Notes: a model not told the origin generated them from the sequence alone. DNA of 64,000 nucleotides from Ascaphus truei (GCA_036426205.1 CM071567.1:294474592-294538591), one strand, 5' to 3'; counted from the stretch's first letter, positions 31,871-43,253 are shown. Program-made: numbers and translations.

Positions 31871-33775
31871 TGACACTGCCGCCTGAGACCAGGAAACGAG
31901 AACGCCCAGTAAAATTGAGGGGCTTTTCTGGGTACCATCTCTCATTGCCCCTCTCCCCCAAAGAGCTCCCAAAGAGAATCTTTTGCTATAACCCTCGAGG
32001 GTCCCAATGTTCGGGGTAGCAGGAGCAGATTCATCGAGTCCGGGCGTTGGTGGCAACTTCCTGGATCAAACTATGCCTGCAAAAACCAAATTCCGTTAGT
32101 CAAGAAGAGAGTACCCATCGGCCGTGAGGCTATTGATGGCCGACCTCTGCAACCAGCATTCATTATCTGGGTATTGTTCCCCCTCCACTCACCACTGCGG
32201 ACGGTCACACTGAGGTATCATCTTCGATGTCTTCCACTCACCCACAGTCCAGGTCAATCTGGATTGCTGTGGCTCCAGCTTTACAATCGCCGTGTCGATT
32301 GACAGATGAATTGCCGATCCAGTGGGGTTCTACCATGAATGAGGCTGTCATACCCCCGTTACCATGCTCGCGGCCTCGACACTCATTACCACCTCTCTCA
32401 CCCTTCCAGAAGTATACTGGGATTTCTTGGATGTCTTCAACAAGACCCAGGCTGAGGTTTTGCCGCCTCATCGTTCGATGAATGCCCCATATAATTATTC
32501 CTGAAGCCACACTCCCTAAGTCTAAATCGTATCCCCTCTTCCGTGCCTATAGACCGAGGCTATGACGACCTACATCCAGGAGAAACCCAAGAGAGGCTTT
32601 ATTCGGAATTCCACTTCCCCGGCCGGGGTAGGGTTCTTCTTCGTGAAGAAAAAAGGATGACTACTTAAGACCCTGTATCGACTTTCGTGGGCTTAACAAA
32701 ATACACAGTTTAAAAAACGGTACCCCCTTCCTCTAATTTCGTAACTCTTTACCGGCATCCAAGGAGCCTCTGTATTTCAAACTTGACCTGAGAGGAGCTT
32801 ACAATCTATCCGAATACGGGAGGGTGACGAGAAGGACTGCATGAACACACGCACGGGCCATTATGAATATCTCGTGATGCCGTTGGCCTCTGCAACCCCC
32901 AGCTGTTTCCAAGAATTATGAATGGACATCTTCCGGGACATTTGGTGTGTAATTTGTAATAGTATCTAGACGACATCCTAGTTTTCTCCAGAAACCTTGA
33001 GGGAGCACACATACATTACACCAGGGTGGTCCTCGCTCGGCTTCACGCCAATAGCCTTACGCGAGATGGTAAAATGTCTCTTCACCGATCATCCACAACC
33101 TTCCTAGGCTATATAATTTCCAACAAAGGCTTCACCGTGGATCCTGAGAAATTGAAGGCTGTTCTAGGACTGGCCGTTACTGAATACCCTAAAAGCCGTC
33201 CAGTGTTTCCTTGGGTTCTCAAACTACTATCGGAAATGTATCCGTAATTTTTCCACTATGGCTCTGCCCATTACCGCCCTTACCAAGAAAGAGGCTGACC
33301 CATCAGCATGGTCCCCTAACGCCATCAAAGCCTTCGAGTTCCTCAAAAAGAGCTTAGCCTCCGCCCCCATCCTTCGTCACCCGGACACATTCTTCCCTTT
33401 ACCCTTTAAGCTGACGCTTCCGATGTGGAGCTGGGGCAGTACTCTCGCAAAGGTCCTCACCCTCAAGAAAAACTCGTCTTGTGGTTTCTTTTCAAGGAAA
33501 TTTTCTGGCCCGAGAGAAATTATGATGTCGGGAACCGAGAACTCTTGGCAATCAAGTTAGCCTTGCAAGAATGGAGACACCTCTCGAGGGTACCAAAGAG
33601 CCAGTGGGCAATTCCACCGATCACAAAAACTTATTGTACATTGAGGGGCTCGTCGTCTGGGATCCCGCCAAGCACGTTGGGCCTTTTTTCTCGATTCAAT
33701 TACACGATTCGTATATTCCTGGTACCAAGATATATTAGGTCAACGCACTTTCACGCCAGTTCTTAATAAAACTTT
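31871..33775 (+). pseudogene. pol: Second copy of Gypsy pol, disrupted, no integrase
   Basis: Counterpart of 23035-25000. Readable pieces include AIDGRPLQPAFIIW-like protease sequence in fragments, FLGYIISNKGFTVDPEK at about 33100-33155 and [18 protein letters not shown] at about 33518-33570. Stops shared with copy 1, such as the TAATAG before the YLDD box, are genuine; the extra frameshifts are probably base-calling errors. It ends at the same place, before any integrase. Confidence 0.8.
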
Positions 33776-35195
33776 GGAGACCAGTCTGAGTAAGGGATGG
33801 AGTTCCACGCTCTGATTGGCTAAGTACCATGTGACAAGCTTTCAATGACGTCCATATCCTTTCTCCCCCCAAGCCTCTGTCACATGGTATACTAGAGCCA
33901 ATCAGAGTAGGGATGGAGTTTCCCACGCTCTGATTGCTACCGTACCATGTGAGGCGGCCATGGTTCTTTAATGACGTATCTTAAAGCAATTGAAGCAAAG
34001 CCATTCTGATTGGCTGTGCTTTATTGCCTTTAAGTGAGTCATCATTTTTATTTTATCAGCCAAAACACATGGTTTTCACGGCCCATTTAGGGCGTGGGAA
34101 CCATATGACGAAAATGTGAAGTCATAGGCCTTTAAAAGCCTATGTCGTCTCATTTTGAAGCCAGACGCCGAGGAGGAAGGACCTCCGGAGAAGAAAGAAG
34201 ACCAGGGCGTGGCCGAAGATGGAAAGAAGACCCCGCTCGGAAGAAGATAGAAGAAAGAAGAATACAGATGAAGATGAAGATGGATTACAATTAGAAGACC
34301 CGTGGATTGATTGGATTTTTAGATTAATGTTTATTTTTTGTATGGTTTATTATTTATGGGTTCCTGTGCCTGGTGGATTGGTTCGTGAGTAAGCTGCGCA
34401 ACGGGAGTCGGTGGGGCCAAGTAATGTAAGTGAAACTAAAGAAATGTATTTTATTTAACTTGTTTTTTTTTTTTTAAAAGCTTTTTATACATGTGGATTT
34501 TTTTTTTGTGGTATATCATTTGTTGCAACTGATGTATGTATGTTAATATGTCTAGAGAGATATATACATACAGGGTAAGAAATGATGTTGTTTTAAAAGC
34601 TTTCTTTCATGTGTTTTAAAATAATTTGTCTATGCTGCTATGCTTTATTGTGTGTTTAAAGTATTAAAATTAGATAGATGTAATAGTTGATTTGTATGTG
34701 TGCTTGTGTTCAGGGTTAGCCTTGTTTTAAAGTTGAATTCTGTTTGTATGGTACTTATATTTTTCACATTGCTCAAATTGTTTCTGCTCCAGGCGGTGAA
34801 TTAGTTAATTGTTTCATTGTTGGGATGGACTGTCAAATGTTTAGGATGTAAATAATGATTGCTAATTGATTTTTGTTTACTGATTGGTTAAAATATTTTA
34901 CTTGTTTGGAGGTACTGTATTTGTATTTTGCTTTGCAATGATATTGTTAACATTCATTTGCAGAAGTATATGGTGAATAGATTTATGCATCATTTATACA
35001 ATGTAAATGCAATGTATTGATTGGAAAGTGAGGTTTTCAGTGGCATTTGATGAGTTAGATTGTAAGATCAGTTAGGATTATTAAAGGATATTCAGTAATG
35101 TAGGTGGTCTGTATGGAGAAGTGTTATTGTTAGTACAATATGGTTTTGATAACCCTTCTACATTTATGTATATTGGTTCATCATGTGTGTGTATA
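33776..35195 (+). other. Duplicate of the leader-like and TG/AT-rich segments
   Basis: Counterpart of 25001-26418, including the CTCTGATTGGCT inverted repeat, the purine-rich leader and the possible donor (here AATGTAAGTGA at about 34424). Nothing new. Confidence 0.8.
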
Positions 35196-35263
35196 TATGA
35201 TATATATATATATATATATATAGATATTATATAATATATATATATATTATATATCTTTGCAAC

Positions 35264-35308
35264 CCCACACTGATGAGACCCATCAAGGTCGAAACAGCTG
35301 TCTGTGGG
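35264..35308 (+). ncRNA. Hammerhead ribozyme, second copy
   Basis: Base-for-base identical to 26481-26525 over the 45-nt core: CCCACA, CTGATGA, GACC-CATCAA-GGTC, GAAA, ACA-GC-TGT, C (35302), TGTGGG. It is intact although it lies within error-rich sequence. If the duplication is an artefact, it is the same locus as 26481. Confidence 0.85.
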
Positions 35309-35620
35309 TGGTTTTCTGGGTATGCCACTTAACCCTGGCTGTGCTCAAAGCTGTGACATGCAGCAAGCTTAAGCCTATAGGGAACCATGTCAAAAGGGTT
35401 TTTGAGGCAAAAGTGACACTGTGTGCTCATTTGCATGTCATTTCCCAGAATCCCTTGCGCAGTGGAAGTGCTGTATGCTGGGTGATAATGGGGAAATGTG
35501 GGGTTGCAGACCTGCCTAAGACATGCAGATGAGCATACAGTTGTATTTGCATATTTGCTTTCCTGTGGAGGGTGTTTGTACTTTTTTTTTACTCACCAAA
35601 CTAACCAGTATTATGGTATA
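35309..35620 (+). mobile_element. Body of the hammerhead-bearing unit, second copy
   Basis: Counterpart of 26526-26830; it keeps bases missing there, such as GCCTATAGGGAACCATG and GCATACAGTTG, so the two can be used to repair each other. AT-rich simple sequence flanks it (35200-35260 and 35640-35765). Confidence 0.8.
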
Positions 35621-35824
35621 GTGATATATAAAAAATATAATATATATATATATAAATATTATACATATATTATATATATATAATATCATAGATAATATAA
35701 TATAGATATACTATAATAGAATATATATATATATATATATATATAACATAGATATATATTATTATATTATATTTATTAGATTATTTATAATTGTGGGGCT
35801 TGCTGTGCATGATATTTTTTTTAT

Positions 35825-36062
35825 TGTGGGTAGCGGGGGTGGGTGAAGGGGGTATTTGGCCTGGTGTGAGTTTAGGACTGCGGGGGGTTGCGGGTTGGGG
35901 TGTGCACTTAACCCTTCACGACTAGCAGTTAATACCGCTAAGGCGTGGAGGGGTTAAGTGCACCCGCTACCCCCCGCAAGCCCTAAACAACCAACGTTGG
36001 TTGTAGCTAATACCACCCTTCACCCACCCCGCCTACCCACAATAAAAAAAAATTCACACACA
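35825..36062. repeat. Palindromic GTAGCGGGGGTGGGTGAAGG repeat, complete
   Basis: Inverted arms around GCAGTTAATACCGCTAAGGC near 35937 run from GGGTAGCGGGGGTGGG at 35828 to CACCCCGCCTACCC at 36046. Same family as 12340-12660 and 36555-36775. Confidence 0.8.
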
Positions 36063-36138
36063 GCAGCAGCACAATTAATAAATGAATCTTAATAAATAAA
36101 TAATACATGATAATAAATACAAATGTAAAAAATTTTTC

Positions 36139-36180
36139 NNNNNNNNNNNNNNNNNNNNNNNNNNNNNNNNNNNNNNNNNN
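36139..36180. other. Assembly gap (42 N)
   Basis: A run of undetermined bases directly downstream of the noisy duplicated sequence. Confidence 1.
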
Positions 36181-36194
36181 TTTTTATTCATAGT

Positions 36195-36445
36195 GTAGAT
36201 GTGCAGGGGGTCTCCGGAGCTGAACCGATTTGGTTTTAGGTCTGGGGACCCCCTGCTTCCCGAGATACAGGCCCGTTTATGGGGTGCCGGTATCCCTCTG
36301 CTTTGTTTACATGCCGCGGTCACGTGATCGGGACCTTTAAATGCAGAGGGATACCGGCACCTCATAAAGGGGCCTGTATCTCGGGGAGCAGGTGTCCCCG
36401 GACCTAAAACCACAGCGGTTCAGCTCCGGAGACCCCCTGCACATC
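36195..36445. repeat. Palindrome with GGGGTCTCCGGAGCTGAACC arms
   Basis: GTGCAGGGGGTCTCCGGAGC at 36200 is inverted at about 36418-36437, and GATACAGGCCCGTTTATGGG and its inverse lie inside, around GCGGTCACGTGATCGG near 36325. A diverged relative of 19449-19695. Confidence 0.85.
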
Positions 36446-36785
36446 TACAATATGAATAAAAATGTATTTTACATTTATTTATTTATATTCATGTATTTAT
36501 TTATTTATTTAGATTTATTTATTTATTTTTTGGGCGGCTGCTGTGTGTGAATTTTTTTTATTGTGGGTAGCGGGGGTGGGTGAAGGGTGTATTAGCCCCA
36601 ACGATGGTTGTTTAGGGCTTGCGGGGGGTAGCGGGAGGGGTTAACCCCCTCATGACCGTAGCGGTATTAACTGCTACGGCCGTGAAGGGGTTAAGTGCAC
36701 CCGCAACCCCCCCGCAAGTTCTAAACTCACACCAAGGGCCAAATACCCCCTTCACCCACCCCGCTACTCACAATAAAGCGGGCAC
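36446..36785. repeat. ATTT microsatellite and palindromic GTAGCGGGGG repeat
   Basis: An ATTT-rich tract at 36470-36530 precedes inverted arms centred near 36668 (turn AGCGGTATTAACTGCTACGG). Third complete copy of the palindrome. Confidence 0.8.
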
Positions 36786-37295
36786 GGTGGGTTAACAATC
36801 TTTCTTTGTATCTGAGCATCCTGAGTCCCCTCTGTGCTGGAGGAACTATTCCCCTGGCTGCTAGAGGAATTAGTCTCCCCCAGCCTTGCCATTTCTGCCC
36901 CAACATTCCCAATATATTCACTCAACATGGCAAATCTATTGGGATGTGTCAGCTCAGAAACGACCTGCCTCTCCCTATTGCCCCTGCTTCCCCTTCTAAC
37001 TGTCACCCAGCTACCTACCTGCTCCTCACTAACAGCAACCAAGCTACCTACCTGCTCATCACTAACAGCGCCACCATCTGCACCACTAGTCGAAGCAAGG
37101 GCCTGCTCAGTGAGCTCTAATTCCCTTTCAAGATTGCCAATTTCCCTCAATATTGCAAATTGCCTCTTTAGATCAGCAATCTCTGACTCTAAAGAGACCA
37201 CCCGCTCACATTTTTCACAGCGGTATGCTCCTTGGAACAGTTGCTCCAAGTGCACATACATGTGGCAATATCTGCATTGAGGTGACTAAGTAAGA
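36786..37295 (-). pseudogene. LINE ORF1-like fragment with CxxC zinc motifs and coiled coil
   Basis: On the minus strand a continuous frame reads CRYCHMYVHLEQLFQGAYRC then EKCERVVSLESEIADLKRQF, GNLERELELTEQALAST, SWVTVRRGSRGN and ELTHPNRFAMLSEYI. Two CxxC pairs (CRYC, CEKC) followed by a leucine-spaced coiled coil and the WxxVRRGSR / NRFxxLSE tail resemble ORF1 proteins of CR1/L2-group LINEs, which bind element RNA; I place it there by resemblance only. The frame contains an in-frame imperfect repeat, SDEQVGSLVAV / SEEQVGSWVTV. It enters the neighbouring palindrome at its C terminus (about 36780), so the protein is truncated. No RT lies nearby on this strand. It is open over about 170 codons, so it is fairly young. 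Confidence 0.6.
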
Positions 37296-38480
37296 GACAT
37301 TACAGATATACGTGCAGTGAAATTTACGATAAAATCCAAGGTAAAATGTTTCCAAACACATGCACATGAAAAACTTAAAACTACTGTATAATTTAAGTAT
37401 ATTTATCTAAAGTTTCTATTATATTAGTACATGATCTGATTCAAACTGGTCTCTCAGTGAAATTCTTTTGTTTCTTGTTGAAGCACGGGTACATGCTAAA
37501 CTGCTTATCTCCATGGCGTGATCCTATAAATTTGTCACTTTTAACTACGGATGTGTTGTGAGTATGAGCTTCTGCTTTCTGTTGCTCTTTTCACTCCAAG
37601 TAAAGTTACAGTAAGTATTTTTTGCTAGGGAGTTATTATGGTGCTTTTGAGTCATTTGTGCTTTTGTTTCACATTTCTCCCTGAGAAAATATATTAGATA
37701 TTATAGAGAAAATATATTAGATATAATAACAATTTTATGAACCATGAACCTAGCGGCAAGCAACTTTATATTTCTACTCAGGAGAAAGGAAGGGACTAAA
37801 CCAAGTAATCCTAAATTCACATAATAATCTTATTTCATTCTAGCTCAGGGCTGCCTTGAGTGTGATCTTACAAATATATGAACTTAAATGCCCATCTAGT
37901 TGCTCTTCAAGTTTTCTTACTGTTTCAGAAGATGAAGAAGGCAGATGGAATTTGTGCAGTGTTATCAACATTTGCTTAAAAATGGGAAAATATGTCTTTC
38001 ACAACCATATTAAGTAGGATTTCCACAAGGCAGTTTTCTTTTCGTTGGAAAACTCATCTACTTTCTCACAATTATTTGCTGCCTACTTCATATATTTATT
38101 AATTTCAGATTAGAAAGCCCTTAAGCAAATTCCCTCTCAGGCCAATGGATACAATTGAACATGATAACCCAATGGAACGTTGAAACTTCCATTCTATTGA
38201 CTAAATTTGAGTCCCTTACAATTCCATAATGTCTTCTGTAGTATGGTGACTGCAGGCAAATTGTGGCCCTGCTTTCTTCAGTCCGGTCCTTGTACACAGT
38301 TACAGAATGAAACTTTGTCTTCTGTACCCACTTCTAATTCATTGACAAAAGAGACATTTTTTCTCAGTGTGTACCATTACATTTTTAAGAATCCACAGAT
38401 TATGTAGAGCTCATGCAACATTTTAATTTAAAGTGTACTTATAGATTATTTCAAATAAATACATATATAAAACAAAGTCA
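37296..38480. other. Unassigned stretch, no recognised repeat
   Basis: A small direct repeat (GAGAAAATATATTAGATA twice at 37683-37724) is the only structure seen. No coding domain. Confidence 0.4.
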
Positions 38481-39210
38481 TGCAGCACTTAAAGGGTTAA
38501 CAATGAGAAAGTGAGAGGGGGAGGGGGGGGATATGGGCATGTGTATAACTACCTACAAAAAGCTCTAAATAACCAAACAGTGTAATGGGTGTGAGGTGAG
38601 TGAACACACAAATGTGTACAAATCCGTGAACCTAAAAAAAGACCAACTAAAACTCATGCAAAATCTGGATCAAAGTTCACTGCAGTTTTGCTGCTCATCA
38701 AAGGCGTGGACTACACATCACAGAGCTGTATAAATAGAAAACAAAGAAAAAGAGAGACAGGTCTGCACATCAGGACAGAGCCCAATAAGAAGGGTCCTAC
38801 TCTTTACCTTTAAATTAATCCAAACTTGAAACTGGATATCTTCTTGCCGCACTGTTCTAATAAAGTCTGACACCAGACATTATAGTATAATAAAGTGGTT
38901 TATTTGTAGGTTGCAAAAGTGCAACGTTTGAAGAGGAATAAGCCCAATGATTGTCTCAACCTAATTATGCATGAACTGGTTACTATGTCAGAATATTCAT
39001 TGACTTTGTGCTTGGTGCACTAGTGACAATTTCAGGTAACCCAGGGAAAAAAACTTTCAGCCTCTTTTTTTGTGTAATTATCCCCGATGAAGAAGGTGTT
39101 AACTGTTGAATATCATATTTAAAAAAATGCAGATGTCTACAGCATTAATATCTTCAGTTGTTTCCTTAAACATATTTAAAAATCATAAAGTACTTGTGTT
39201 TAGTGGTAAA
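38481..39210. other. SINE-like repeat with AATAAAGTGGTTTATTT block
   Basis: TATAATAAAGTGGTTTATTTG at about 38888 followed by GTGCAACGTTTGAAG resembles, in wording and spacing, the polyA-signal-plus-ACGTTT blocks of foldbacks B and F. Borders and duplication were not found. The downstream part to 39210 is unassigned. Confidence 0.4.
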
Positions 39211-39545
39211 CAAACCACTAAGGCTGCGTTTATAGTGCGTGCGACAGCGCACATCAAATACAGTACCTCTATCAGGCTGGCCATAGTGCATCCGACCGCG
39301 CGCAGAATTTTTACTTACCAGTTTAGTTACTGGTGTTACTTCCTAGGTATTTAAAACAGCCATCCAATAGGAAATCACAAACAATAATGGCTTCCTATTG
39401 GCCCACTAGACCTATTAGAGTTGGTGGCTGTATTGAATTTCCCTAAGAGGAGGAGAACACTAGTAACTACATCACTAAGTATCTCGGGAATTGGGGTGCC
39501 CTGAACTAAAATAATGCAGTTTAACTCCCCTAATGAAAGTGCTGT
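39211..39545. other. MITE-end fragment and GATGCC-type repeat arm
   Basis: AAGGCTGCGTTTATAGTGCG at about 39219 looks like one terminus of a DNA transposon. At 39480-39530, TCTCGGGAATTGGGGTGCCC resembles a single arm of the palindrome family at 36195. No counterpart end was found. Confidence 0.35.
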
Positions 39546-39960
39546 TAAAAATATATATTTGTGTAACCCCTGTGGATGCCCAGCAACAACAGAAAACTGC
39601 CTTTTACAGGGTCCTCTCCATAGACATATGACTATACTAAGCCAGTAAACCGGCTGGTGAAGAAGGAGGTTCTATGAGGGGGAGTGAGCCTGAAGCTCTG
39701 GGGGCAGCCATGATAGATCAGATCTGCAGGGAGCCAATGCAGTGAGGCTGTGTGCAGAGCAACCTTCACAGAGGGACCTACATGAGCCCCATGAGGTGAG
39801 AGGAGAGAGGAGAGAGGATAAGCAGAGCCCAGCAGCCAGCAGACCGGAGCTAGAGAGAGACTGCAGAGGATGGCTCTAGTGTGAGAGATAGTAGTACTGG
39901 AACTTATACTCAGGGCTGGTGTCAGCCCTCAGAGGTATCGGAGGTCAATGAAAACATATG
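39546..39960 (+). other. LTR-like or leader-like purine-rich repeat
   Basis: Starts GTGTAACCCCTGTGG and becomes GA-rich (GAGGTGAGAGGAGAGAGGAG). Similar wording resumes at 41100-41195 and after 42185, so it may be one element with nested inserts. The evidence is weak. Confidence 0.3.
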
Positions 39961-40481
39961 AGTATGCAAATTTGGTGACTGAAGATCCTTAGAGAAGAAT
40001 ATGTGCATCAATAATATCAATAACACATATATGTGTTGCCCCTCCTCGCATCCACCGATGATTGATAATAGCAGTGATGAAGTCAAACAGGCAACTGACT
40101 AATCTTATATAGCACCAACATCTTGCCTGCGTGGTACTCACGGGTACCCGCTTGCGAGTCCTGGGGAGAGGAGGAGGGAAAAAGCAGTGTCAGCCATGCA
40201 GCTCCAAGCTGTATTCGCAGCTGTTGAAGAGAAGCCTGGTGCATGCTGTAACCATCTTCAATAGGCTAACAGATGTCTGAAAGCCCCTCCGGCTGGGGTT
40301 CCATCTGCCTCCGCTGGAACACTATACGAGTGACGTTGGGGTGACTGAAACCACCGGGAAATCAGCTGGACACCGCGTAGCCTTGCTTGTGTGTAAACTC
40401 ACTGCGCCATCAGCAGGAAGCAGGAGGTAGACTGTAGATCAGATGGTCTCCAGCAGAACGTGCATCTGTGCACATGCTCGA

Positions 40482-40714
40482 CTAGGTAAAGAGTCCCAAA
40501 GGGAAAAACCAGAGCACAGCTTGCCAAATGAACTGGTAGAAGCAGGAATCAAATCTTTCACAAAGCGCCCTGTGCGTGAAACGCGTCACAGTATCTGCCA
40601 GGACTATCCATGTACTTGTTTTTAAGTTAATAAAACTTTATTTTTGATTCCTGCTTCTACCAGTTCATTTGGCAAGCTGTGCTCTGGTTTTTCCCTTTGG
40701 GACTCTTTACCTAG
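40482..40714. mobile_element. Foldback element E, 72-bp arms, central GAAACGCGTC
   Basis: CTAGGTAAAGAGTCCCAAAG starts the left arm (40482-40553); its exact inverse ends the right arm (40643-40714). The 89-bp turn contains GTGCGTGAAACGCGTCACAG at 40571-40590 and an AATAAAACTTTA block. GAAACGCGTC matches the GAAA, stem III and cleavage-site portion of a hammerhead, but the CTGANGA box is missing. No flanking duplication was found, so the outer borders (perhaps reaching back to about 39960) are unknown. Confidence 0.75.
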
Positions 40715-41179
40715 CAAGAGACAGGCTCCCCGAATGGAGTACCAGCAGATCATCGGCCCACCAGACTAAGGCCGAGTCCCCAGTGTCTGCGGCTGTGACA
40801 GCGACGGCTTGCGTGGCGCACACAAGGTACAGCAGTCTATGGGACCGGCCCCAGTACCTGCCTGCGCGACCTGGCACAATGCACGTCGCACGACCACGAG
40901 ACGGAGCGCTGGCTACATCATGATGGCTGTTTGGCCAATTAGGGCAAACCAGCCGCGGGACGTCATGGCCACGCCTCCGCCATGCCCCCGCCATGCCCCC
41001 CTCTATACCCGTGCAGCTGCAGCACAGATCTCAGATCGTTGCGTTTAACCATGCATGTGCCTCCATGCCACCAGGCACACGTGCAGGAGCTGACAGCGGG
41101 GCTGTAGCCTAAGGGAGCTGTGAGTAGAAGTAGAGGGGATCCTCACTACAGAAAAGAGTGCTAAAGTCTTTGTGAAGAG
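40715..41179. other. GC-rich DNA-transposon-like fragment
   Basis: CTAAGGCCGAGTCCCCAGTG at about 40768 and GCGGGGCTGTAGCCTAAGGG at about 41097 could be the two ends of a non-autonomous element; they are partly complementary. It contains GTGCGACGTGC-type words. No coding domain. Confidence 0.4.
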
Positions 41180-42184
41180 ACAGGCCTACCACGGTGACTA
41201 AGAAAAAAGATTGGTGTAAATAGCGCTAACAATATTAATAAAGTGAATAATACACAATAAAAAACAATGTGACAAATAACTAAAACAGGACGGCTGCCAA
41301 GGAAAAAACCTAACCCAAACACAGTTAGTAGAACACGGAGATGACAATACAGACCGGCGCCTTAATGTCCATTAACGAATTAAGTCCAAAGATGTGCTGC
41401 AGGGTCCAATACGGTGCTCCAGTAGTTAGACAGAAGACTCCACAGCAGCAACCATGGTGTTATGCAAGGGAGATAAAGAGAGAAATCATAGCGTGATATT
41501 GCATAGGATAAACATATAACTCACAGACAAGACATACACCACTAACAACACTGACAGAAAGGCTGACAATAAAACAGAGATTTATTAGACAATAACTAAA
41601 AAGGGATGAGAACTAGGGAGCAGGTCCAGGATCCGGTGTGTAAAACCGGAATCCTACTTACAGCAATCCCAAAGTATTCGAGCGGTGTTACATTTCCAGC
41701 GGACGGCAGAGACGCAGACAGGATCAAGCGGCGGCGAGTAGCTATACCCAGCGAGTGACGTCAGCGCAGACGGTAAATCTCGCGAGGGTTGGCCTGCAGG
41801 GACGCCGAGCCCGAGATTTATCGGAGGAAGCGCCGGCGGCCATTACAGAAGCACCACGCGCCAGAGACACGCTGAAACAGGACTGCATACTTTGCAAACA
41901 CCGCTCGAATACTTTGGGATTGCTGTAAGTAGGATTCCGGTTTTACACACCGGATCCTGGACCTGCTCCCTAGTTCTCATCCCTTTTTAGTTATTGTCTA
42001 ATAAATCTCTGTTTTATTGTCAGCCTTTCTGTCAGTGTTGTTAGTGGTGTATGTCTTGTCTGTGAGTTATATGTTTATCCTATGCAATATCACGCTATGA
42101 TTTCTCTCTTTATCTCCCTTGCATAACACCATGGTTGCTGCTGTGGAGTCTTCTGTCTAACTACTGTAACAGGCCTACCACGGT
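41180..42184. mobile_element. Foldback element C (973 bp), identical 270-bp arms, 16-bp target duplication
   Basis: ACAGGCCTACCACGGT stands at 41180-41195 and again at 42169-42184, and the host sequence reads on across the insert. Inside, 41420-41689 and 41897-42166 are inverted copies of 270 bp in which I see no mismatch; a 207-bp GC-rich turn holds TGACGTCAGCGCAGACGG. The unpaired left part has TTGGTGTAAATAGCGCTAAC, GAACACAGTTAGT-like and CAGACCGGCGCCTTAA words shared with foldback A. AATAAATCTCTGTTTTATT lies in the arms. No protein. The identical arms indicate a recent insertion or gene conversion between arms. Confidence 0.9.
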
Positions 42185-43059
42185 ACCACACTGAACATAA
42201 GAGCGCCAACGTAATGTACTAGCACCTACACATGGGCCCCTTACAACACAGGGTTGTGGGGACTCTGAGAGACACTAGCACACATATCTACACAGCGCAT
42301 TATAAGTAGTGTAATTGTTTGTGTATGATCTTCACACAAAGGATCACAGTTATGCTTATATTGTTGTGGTTAAAGGGTTGAATATATAAATGCTTCTTTG
42401 GTTATTTACAGTTGGTCCTATATTCAGACTTGTGGACGCGGGCCCAGCTGTGGGAACGCACAGGCCATAATGGCGAGTAGAACTCAGGCCCCCGCCTCAG
42501 CATTGGTCTGAGGTAATTAAAGGAGTGGTTATATATTTTTTAAAGGAGTACTTTGAATTGCTGCTTTGATGCACATCTCTCTACATATTGTTTTATGCTG
42601 CAACCTATACATTTTTGGAAGAAAACAAGTAATAAACATTAAACGTGCAGTCTTCCTTTGCAACATTTGCCATAAAATAAAATGTTGTATTACCCTTTTT
42701 ATAGCATTGTTAACATTTGCTGCATAGTTTTAGTTAGCTCTTTACAAGACAATGCAAACAAAGGAATTCAATTTACAACCAATAGGTTGCCCCTAAACAG
42801 CTAAAGACTAGCTGAGAAACAAGAAAGCAGAAGCAATATCACAGTGGCATGATGAGCGAGGTAATGATAAATATTGAGCTATACATTTATCATTTTGGCA
42901 ATATTAGAGGACACTGTTTTTCTATTAATATATAGAGTCCATAGTGATGATTATGTTTAAAAGAAAATGCGCTCTAATGTATTGTGGAAAGCAACACATT
43001 GCAATCCATTATAAGTACCTCCCTTACTGAAAAAGTACCTGAGAACGTATACAGTACAC
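42185..43059. other. Unassigned stretch
   Basis: The first ~300 bp may continue the host repeat interrupted by foldback C. The rest is AT-rich without recognised features. Confidence 0.35.
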
Positions 43060-43253
43060 CAGGCCTGTCCAACTCCATTCCTCGAGGGCTGCAAACAGGC
43101 CAGGTTTTCAGGATATCCCTACTTCAGCACAGCCTGCTCAAGTAGTGGCTCAATATGACTGAGCCACTAATTGAGCCAGCTGCGCTGAAGTAGGGATATC
43201 CTGAAAACCTGGCCTGTTTGCGGCCCTCGATGACTGGAGTTGGACAGGCCTTG
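43060..43253. mobile_element. Hairpin MITE, CTCAACTCCAG family
   Basis: CAGGCCTGTCCAACTCCATT at the left is inverted at the right end (TGGAGTTGGACAGGCCTTG); inside, GGATATCCCTACTTCAGC is matched by GCTGAAGTAGGGATATCC. Same family as 56003-56214 and 59409-59595. No clear target duplication here. Confidence 0.8.

Larger units (their letters stand above)
27083..35876 (+). repeat. Copy 2 of the ~8.9-kb block, rich in one-base indels
   Basis: Aligns end to end with 18173-27082 but is about 115 bases shorter. Differences are mainly single-base losses or gains, also outside homopolymers (for example ACGCTGTCATAAC in copy 1 against ACGTGTCATAAC), rather than the substitutions expected from evolution. 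It runs up to the palindrome that precedes the N gap. Its frameshifts should not be read as biological until the bases are verified. Confidence 0.93.

Noticed and set aside
27872..33766. New frames in copy 2 that are absent from copy 1, as novel genes
   Set aside because: They arise from one-base indels in a noisy duplicate.
41690..41896. Hammerhead core in the turn of foldback C
   Set aside because: Only CTGAAACAG is present; stem II and the other boxes are missing.
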